This document shows, in pieces, positions 37,570 through 44,829 of a DNA stretch of 44,829 nt. The notes under the pieces are model-generated. The model searched no databases. It was given only the letters and a program-made list of their open reading frames with translations, and had not been told where the DNA came from. Made by a program: the position numbers and the translations under genes. The stretch comes from Bigelowiella natans CCMP2755 (Eukaryota > Cercozoa > Chlorarachniophyceae): positions 37,501-82,329 of the forward strand of contig ADNK01001015.1 in the NCBI GenBank assembly GCA_000320545.1, read 5' to 3'. Numbering within the stretch: position 1 is the first letter of the stretch; every line of letters begins with the position of its first letter.

Positions 37570-38060
37570 GAAGCGATTAAAAATGGCACATACTTATCAA
37601 TGGATATATATGTATCTGACTATATTTTACTGACATCTGCGCGAGTTGCTCCTGCGAGTAATTGTTATGGACAATCAGATATACCTTTCATGAAAGTAAC
37701 TTTTATTCCGTGTTTTTCTATTTTACTTTTAAGGTTATTGAATTCAGTCAAAGCATTCCGGCTCTCGCTTTTGTCGTATGGCCAAAAAGCTACGCCACGC
37801 AAGCGGGCAAATAGAAAAGTCGATCCTTCGAGAAGCCGATGTCATAGACGTCGTGATACTTCTCCACCACAGGTAGACGGTCAGTCCCGGTGTCTACATA
37901 TTTTCACTTGAAGAATTATCTGAGAAGTTAGAAAAATTAAATAAAGAGTTGTATTTTTTCCCTTAGAGACACTTCTATTATGGTTCTATCAATTTTGACA
38001 AATAAATCAGCATCTTCATGGAAATGTCTTTGTGATGCAGATGCAATAGCTATAGAACAC
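37570..38060 (-). pseudogene. Further AT-rich protein-like fragments on the minus strand
   Basis: Around 37570-37750 the minus strand reads NALTEFNNLKSKIEKHGIKV then TFMKGISDC, with two in-frame stops after it. Around 37945-38058 it reads SIAIASASQRHFHEDADLFV then KIDRTIIEVSLREKIQLF. Between them is a GC-richer block (about 37750-37915) of different character. Together they suggest a patchwork of inserted, decayed coding DNA. Origin unknown. Confidence 0.35.
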
Positions 38061-38089
38061 ACACTGAGGTCACTGGACGGTGTGTTTGC

Positions 38090-39420
38090 CTCATGAACCC
38101 GGACTGGCGCTGGCAATTATGGCAGGCGGTGAAGATGGCCTCGATCCTCGGTTTGGTGAGGGTCTTACTCACAGACGCTGCTCGAAGACACGCAATGGCA
38201 CATGCCACGTGTGCATCATCACCGTGTCTGTCACAGAGGGATATTTATGATGGACACGCAATGCCGCAATGCTGCATGTGCACTGTGTGCACGTTGTCAC
38301 CATGTCCATCATCAGAATGCACCAACCTGCTCTGCTCTTTGAGTTTGGAAATGCGTGTATGGCGACTCTGCTTTGCACCTGATTGACACACCAAGTGCAA
38401 GTGCGTGTTCAAACAGACACAAGCTCAGAGAGTGTGGGGATTGTTGCTTGGATTTCAGATCAACCATGGACACAGTGTGCATCATGAGCACATTGTGCAC
38501 ATCACATGTTCGTGTGTCCATTGTCATGCCAGTCTGTGCATGTCACATGTGGGCATTGACCACATTGTGTCAGTCCGCAGGCAAGCTGGCAAGCTCACAT
38601 GGACTAGTGGATCGATGGTGTGGAGGCGTCAATGCCATGAAACTGCAAATTGTTCGTGTCCATGGACGATGACAAACGCGTACGAAAAGTGAAACAAGCG
38701 CAGTGCGGGTCTAGCTGCTGGTGTGCAGTCATCTGCACGTGCGCCCACCAGCCCACCAGGTCATCTTCATCCCCAAATCATGTGTGCAAATGCTTGCACA
38801 CCATGCAAACTGTTTGCAAACACATCGTGCATGTAAACAAACAACCACGGTGCGTCATGCGTGCCACCCGTGCACGTGCATCATGACCATGAGCTCGTGC
38901 ATTGTGCGGACACAACTACCAGCATCAAGCGTGATGTGTGTCCTCTAGCTGCTAGCTGTGCACGCGACGTTGGTGGCAATGCATGTCAAATGATCGATGC
39001 TAGCTGTGCACGACAGCGCGGCCGCAAGACATGCAGGCCACAGGCTAGCTAGCTAGCGCAGGGGTCAATCAAATGCCAGTCGCTCAACTGAATGCACACA
39101 CCAGAGCAAACATGGGAAAACAACAAATGATTTAACGCAATGTATGCGCACGCACATGCACAGACCATGCAGTCGCCGACACAGGGGTCATGATCACTAG
39201 AAGATCTGTGCAATCTCTTGACAAAGAGGTTCATATCTCATGTGCTGTAGTTCACAGCGTGACATTAGCACGAGTACGAGCACACAGTACGTGCACGACA
39301 TGGTGTCACAGATTATGTAAAAGGCAGAAGCAGTGATACATGCAGGAGTACCAAGTGTACAGTTTGCGTAACATCATCATCTTTATTAAATATCACTGTG
39401 TGCATTACATGTAGACACTA
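38090..39420. repeat. TGCA/CATG/GCTAGC-rich spacer with internal repeats
   Basis: The stretch is saturated with GTGCA, TGCATG and CACGTG-like words. GCTAGCTGTGCACG occurs at 38951-38964 and again at 38999-39012. An AGCTAGCTAGCTAGC run lies near 39044-39058. The right copy of the 41-bp repeat is at 38201-38241. No gene is supported. Confidence 0.6.
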
Positions 39421-39458
39421 GCAAGTGATGTGTTTCTTTTTGGTGCTCATCCCGATGG

Positions 39459-41004
39459 TCATCTCCGTCGTTTTCTCTTTTTATTCTTGGAATTTGTGGT
39501 GCCATTTCTACCCCCACCCCGACGCATTCTCCCAACCCATGATTCTGGTCGTCCCTTCCCCATCACATAACGTTGGTGAGCAGATTCTGTTGCTTTTCGA
39601 ACCTCAGAAAATTTTTGATCACTTTTCTTTCTCTCAGTTTCGTCCATATTTCTGCACCTCCACTTGTGCCCACTTTGGGAATGTTTCCAGATTCCTTTCA
39701 TAAATCCATCATATGAGAAAATGTCTATTACATTTCAAAGACATGTCGAATATACCATAGTAGAAGTTTACAACGTCACCACTTTTCTTTCCCGGAATAC
39801 TGCAAACAAAAATATGTCATCAAGTAACATAAGGAATTAAACAGTATTGGAGTGCGTCCGCTTTCACCTCTGTGCAATCTTGTAGAAATCTTTACCATAT
39901 TTACAAATTCCTGTTTCGAAGAGTGCCACGTCACTGACACTCCAAGAGTCCATCGGCTGCGCTTTTCGCAAGGGAGAGACTAACATCTAACAAATCAAGG
40001 ACAACTTTATCAGGACACAAATCAGCAAGCACTGAAGACATGGATTACCTCCAAGGTTGAATAAATCGGTTGATAGTCATCCAAAAAACTATCGTTTCCT
40101 TGTAGTCTGTTCGGGCCGTAGTACATTTTCGCTACGGATCTTAAAATAGAGTCGGCACTCTTTCGCACTGGAAGGCTGTGAGTATACTTTGGGCCATAGA
40201 GTTCCTCCGTGTCAGGATCTGTCGGGAAATGCACTGGAGATGTTCTGAGGGAAAGAAGGAATATAATGTAATGTTTATCTTTGGTTCCACTTGGATTGTT
40301 TATAATAATTACCCCCTAGGCTTTGCCTTCCGCTTTTTTCGCCTAGTAGGCTTTTGGCCGTCCTGTTTCTGCCTCTTTGAAGTGTTTCTTCTCGATGATG
40401 GTTTAGTATCACTCTTGATTGTATCGGCATCCTCATCTTCCTTGGAAACTTTATTCGCTACATCCTGTGATATCTCTTCCTCACTTACCGCCCGTGCATC
40501 TGAAAGTTCTGTGGACTCCGTCGTCTGCTCCTCTTTCACTTTCTTCGTTTGGTCTGGGAGTTCGTTGCTTTCCGGCAAGGAAGGATCACGGCCTAGCTTA
40601 AAGACATATTCTAAAACTTTGTCTCCATTTTTTATTGTTGCTTTTGGCTTCTTTGAAGTCATCTCGGATGAATTTTGTTTCCTCTGAGATCCAGGAGTGG
40701 AGCCAAGGTGCGGATTTGAGATATTTTTACTGCTGCTATCATTATTATCATCATCCACTGTGGTTCCCGGTGTAGTATCCGAGCTTGGATTTGACAGGGG
40801 TACATTACCTGAAAAATCCACACATCATCTCTTTGAAATCTCATCCTATTAACTATGACTTGCAATTGAAGATGATAGCCAAATAGCACGATAGCAAATG
40901 TATTCCATACAATATCGATCCAAAGGATCTCACACACTGTAAACAGGATGACAGACCGTTTGCCAATTTTCGAGGTGCTCTGGACTTCTGGTCGACATTC
41001 TCAT
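39459..41004 (-). CDS. SANT-domain nuclear protein, possibly ELM2-SANT co-repressor type
   Basis: Six minus-strand exons join in phase. The start is probably ATG at 41004 (MRMSTRSPEHLENWQTV). Exon 2 (about 40810 to 40311) is a polar, Lys-rich region ending KRKAKPRG, nuclear-localisation-like. Exon 3 (to about 40051) carries EELYGPKYTHSLPVRKSADS and FLDDYQPIYSTLE, a possible divergent ELM2 segment. Exon 4 gives MDSWSVSDVALFETGICKYG then KDFYKIAQ, exon 5 gives IPGKKSGDVVNFYY, and exon 6 gives GIWKHSQSGHKWR. Together exons 4-6 form a good SANT domain (W-F-Y helix pattern, KDFxKIA, YY). The C-terminus ends KNKKRKRRR, stop at 39459. Total about 400 aa. Such proteins usually recruit histone deacetylase complexes; that role is inferred from the family. 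Introns are short and clean. Confidence 0.78.
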
Positions 41005-41024
41005 TATGATTGGCCTCACCAGAC

Positions 41025-43905
41025 ATGATGGGAGATCCTGAAAGTTTTTTTACCTACAGATCCCTAAGATCCATGCAAGTAGACGTATTCGAGCGGTGTG
41101 GGTTTTGCTTCCCGTATGATCTGTCCCAAGCTGCTTTGAGGAGCACTTGTATGATCTCTGGTGACTCTCTGGAGGACAATTTAACTCCGGGGACTCTCCA
41201 ACGCCTCTCAAGACTATATTCGGATGGAATCACCTTCCCGCCAAAATATTCGTGTCGAAGCTTTTTGTTTAGACAGAAATTTATGGAAAGAAATCCTAAA
41301 CTTGGTGGCGGACTCGCAATGCAGCGGCGGGAAGTAGCAATAGTGCAAAAAAATACAGGACTTATAGAAGCAGCGACATGGTAATATATCCGATAATATT
41401 AGGAAAACAGGAGAAAGCTTGGACGATCGGACCGAATAACCCAAAGAAAGAGCATCTTTATCGTACTCGTTGGTAGTGGGAACACAGGCATGGATTAAGA
41501 AGTGCAAGCATTACCATTCCCTTTCTACTGCCAGTAAACGCTGACTACTACAAGTGGCTATACAATCAATTTGTGTTATTGTTTCCGTCGCTTGCATGTC
41601 CGGGCATCAGCGAGGAAGCGAAGCCATTAAATGCTCAATTTCTTGCGGGGGAGTAGCTTGGATTTACCGTGGAGCCAATAAAGATAACGGTTTACTCCCA
41701 ATTCTATGTTCGTTTGATGAGAATGGAATATTGTACCTTAAACCTCTAAGCAAAGCCTGTGAGGAAGATAAAAATATGCAGGAAAATTGCATGGGAGCTG
41801 AGTATTCATTTTACTTGGAGGCGCCTCCTCCTCCAAACTCAAAAGGGATAAATTCGAAAAAGCGTACAAAACGGCAGCGACTTGAATCGGTGGAACTTGT
41901 CGGAAAGCCAACCTCTGGTAAAATTAACACCAGATTTTATGCCGCTGTTCACGTCTCTTAACACTATCGTAATTGTATCGAAGAATAATGATTTCTTTGC
42001 AACTATTCAGCATTACTTCTTCGCTACGAGAATTGTGATAGAATATATGCTGCGGCGATGCCAGGCTCGACGTTAGAAGAGATCCATGCTCTGTCGTCGT
42101 CAGCAGAGAAAAAGAAGGATTTACGACCCAGAAGGTTGCAAATATATCCTTACACATCTAGTCATTCGACGACAATTTCCAGCTTCTGCCTTGTTAAAAC
42201 AACAGCAAAGATCAACATGCCCAATTCATCTTCTCAAAATAGAGGAAAATGGGGAGAGTATTTGCTTGCGGTTGGTGAAAGCGATGGGTCGTTGTCCATG
42301 TGGCCGCTACTGCTATCCTCTTTACCACCGATAACCTCAGCAGATGCAGGGGACAATTCAATTGAAGAATACCGGATAAGAAAAGGGACAAAACCGCTAC
42401 GGCGACCCCTCATCCGTATTCCAAAAGCTCATAGCGGTGGGAGCGTCACAGTGCTGCTGGGATTGTACAATGCAGTCGCATCAGGCGGGAAAGATCAAAA
42501 AATTCGAATCTGGAGTTTTGAGATAGAAACTATGCAGTATGAATGTGCACAAGTTCTTGATATCGAGGCATCAGTGGTTTCAGCCCTTTATGGTGCACGC
42601 CTCCTCCTGAATGGAGAGCAGCGTTCCTCCTCCTCCTCCTCCTCCTCCTCCTCCTCCTCCTATTCAGAAGTTCTGATCGCAGGTTCAGGAGAAGGGATGC
42701 TTTTCCTTTGGAATATGAATGAAATGAAACTTGAAGGAGTTGTAGCTGGTGCTGAAGAAAGGGTGATGTCGTTGGCCGCATCTCCTGATGGTAGGGCGTT
42801 TGCAGCAGGTTACCTAGATGGGAAAGTCACGTTACACTCCGCAACAGAATCCCCCAATTTTAGCGAGATAGGTAGACATGAAGTAAAAGGAGCTGCTATC
42901 AAATGCGCGTGGATCGTGAATGACCATCATGGTGGCGACGAATATGGCAACGATGATGATTATCAAACCACGTTCACTGTGTGGTCTTCTGATGGTATGT
43001 GAAGAATAACATTGAAAATTACAAAAATAAGCACAAAAATGAGGAGTTCTCATTCATTCAACGATGAATATTTAGCACGCATAGTGCATAGATTGTCTAT
43101 CTCCTCCCTGGACAATAGATCAACTGATGATGACAATGATGATGATGAGGATGATGATTGATGATGAAATGCTGTTCTCTATCCTCCTTAAAACGACCAA
43201 TGTTTAGGTTCTCACTTGTTGTGGAAGAAGCAGCAGCAGCAGCAAGCGAGTGATGACTCCCACGTCGCACCACGCACAAGATCCCTGTATCCTGAGACAG
43301 ATCAGGGGAGAGGAGGAAGAGGAGAAGGAAGGGGAGAGCATCTAAAAGCTGCTGATGCCACCACTACTTCTTCTTCTACTACTATTACTACTTCAATCTC
43401 CAACCCCACTACCACTGCCACTACCACCCCGAGACGCGGCAAGAATGGTGCGCAGCAGCAGCCAGCAGCAGGTGAATTGTTGAACAACAGCAGCAGCAGC
43501 GAAGAATATTTAACCCCGATGCCTCGGAAAGCTCCAACTCCTTCCCCGCCCCCAAAGCTACCACCGTCATCATCATCATCACCATCATCATCACCACCAT
43601 CATCGCATCCTTCTTCCTCTTCCTCTTCTTCAATGGAAAACAGCAACCACCGCCACCTTCTTCATAAACAGCGAGATACAGGACCACTTCCTGCCCCAAC
43701 GGGGAGATGGAACAGGTACGGAAAAGGAGGGGGACAGCAACACACGAGGACGACGGGGGGGGGGGATGTAAACGTCGAGGAGCCATCGTCGAGACAACCA
43801 CCTAAGCCTGCATCTCCAGTGAAACTTCGAAGGAGTAATATTGGCAATAAGAATTATAATCATAATAATAATAGAGCTATTTATAGTGACTTAACAAATG
43901 ATTAA
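41025..43905 (+). CDS. WD40-repeat protein with low-complexity C-terminal tail
   Basis: Exon 1 from ATG 41025 (MMGDPESFFTYRSLRSMQ) runs to about 41380. A second exon ending near 41950 carries ILCSFDENGILYLKPLS and a basic patch (NSKKRTKRQR). The main exon (about 42041-42994) has WD-type blades: LLAVGESDGSLSMW, AVASGGKDQKIRIWSFE, VLIAGSGEGMLFLWNM, and RVMSLAASPDGRAFAAGYLD ending in VTLHS. It joins in phase across intron 42995-43207 (TVWSSDG then SHLLWKK) to the last exon, 43208-43905. That tail is rich in Gln, Ser, Pro and Thr and ends AIYSDLTND, stop. A (TCC)n run at 42624-42660 encodes twelve Ser inside a propeller loop. Exon 1/2 and 2/3 joints are not settled in phase, so exon 1 may belong to something else. 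Likely a scaffold protein; no specific family recognised. Confidence 0.72.
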
Positions 43906-43906
43906 C

Positions 43907-43969
<63 letters not shown>

Positions 43970-44129
43970 TGCCTGGTATCTTCCTTACTTACCTAGCAGT
44001 TATTAGTTGTTGTTCCTTCAACAGCAGCATTGTAGTGCCAACATTATTATTATTATTATTATTTGTAGTAGTAGTGGTAGTAGTGCTAAGAATAGGACTG
44101 CACACAACGTATTCCTATTTATCGATCGT

Positions 44130-44163
<34 letters not shown>

Positions 44164-44410
44164 GCTTATTTATGCGAAGGAGAGGATTCCTCAGCTCCTC
44201 CCCTTCCCGGCTATAGAAGTCTTCTCCTTCCATCATCATCATCACAGCAACCACTGAAGAAGAAGCAACCCTTCACCAATAGGTTTTGCTAGTAATCAAC
44301 ATGCCCATCATGAATTTCTATGTTTTGTGGATGATTTGATTGTCTGAGATTATTTCCTTTTTTTCCTTCTTCCTCTAATCATTCTCCTTCTGCTATGCTC
44401 GGTTATATTA

Positions 44411-44456
<46 letters not shown>

Positions 44457-44829
44457 CTGTCCAATTTTTCTTCCCCCCTTTAATCATGTTTCCCTCATTT
44501 CTTGCTTCCTCCCCCCCCCCCAACCCCACTGTGAGTGTTTGTGTGAATTTGTGTGTAGGCGTGCCTGAAAACGTGGGAAAAAAATTTTCTCCGTTTACTC
44601 CCTCCCAAACAAAAGATTATCGGAAACAACAGCAAAACACGTGGGGTATCAGGGAGAACATAAAGGGTCTGGCCAACAGAAGGAGGGAAAAGGACAACAC
44701 CGAAATAAGGAGGGGGGGGAAAGGGGAAAACTTTATATCCACAGAGAGGGGTACTTTAAACCGCCTGGCGGGGTGAAATTCACAAAAGGGGGTCTTGGGG
44801 GGCGCTTGTTTAGTTACTCATAACTTGGT
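43906..44829. other. Microsatellites and G-run-rich DNA downstream of the WD40 gene
   Basis: (CT)n(GT)n lies at 43914-43968, (ATT)n at 44044-44062, (GT)n at 44131-44162 and (CT)n at 44413-44453. From about 44560 to the end there are many G and A homopolymers (for example 44710-44718 and 44797-44801). A frame at 44486-44776 is probably not a gene. Confidence 0.5.

Noticed and set aside
43302-43863. Minus-strand frames opposite the WD40 tail
   Set aside because: They mirror low-complexity Ser/Pro codons of the plus-strand last exon, which joins in phase to the WD40 exon.

Overview
This is nuclear DNA from a microbial eukaryote. Nearly every gene is cut by many short GT-AG introns of about 35-300 bases. 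The spacers carry dense di- and trinucleotide microsatellites, and no bacterial operon signals are seen. Gene content (peptidase S51-like, RBR ligase, PUF, TMEM260-like) would suit a stramenopile-type protist or alga, but that placement is inference. Most simple open reading frames here are shadows or microsatellite artefacts. The genes below were assembled by hand from exons whose splice phases agree and whose joined products show recognisable domains.

Layout: (1) 1-1850: spacer rich in CATG/TGCA words, plus a possible WD-like exon. (2) 1850-5644, minus: RBR-type E3 ubiquitin ligase with an N-terminal UBA-like segment. (3) 6101-14591, plus: a very long, microsatellite-riddled coding region. 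Its left part is unrecognised and its right part encodes a JmjC/cupin-8 oxygenase domain. (4) 15369-15933, minus: peptidase S51-like gene, apparently incomplete. (5) 16859-19977, plus: Pumilio/PUF RNA-binding protein of 856 aa, with three PUF target octamers in its own 3' flank. (6) 21875-23578, minus: PX-domain protein. (7) 24061-32813, plus: TMEM260-like (GT117-type) membrane protein in about 30 small exons. (8) 33848-35422, minus: ankyrin-repeat protein in one exon. (9) 35423-39458: gene-poor stretch with tandem repeats, an AT-rich protein-like patch and TGCA-rich DNA. (10) 39459-41004, minus: SANT-domain protein. (11) 41025-43905, plus: WD40 protein with a low-complexity tail. (12) 43906-44829: microsatellites and G-run-rich DNA at the window end.

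Genes alternate in strand and form four head-to-head pairs: RBR/JmjC, S51/PUF, PX/TMEM260 and SANT/WD40. In three of these pairs the plus-strand partner is loaded with microsatellites while the minus-strand partner is clean; the S51/PUF pair shows this only weakly. Spacers beside gene 3' ends share an unusual palindrome-rich vocabulary (CATG, TGCA, GCTAGC, TCTAGA). No shared pathway is evident; the products are housekeeping regulators (ubiquitination, mRNA control, oxygenase, membrane trafficking, ER glycosylation, chromatin).
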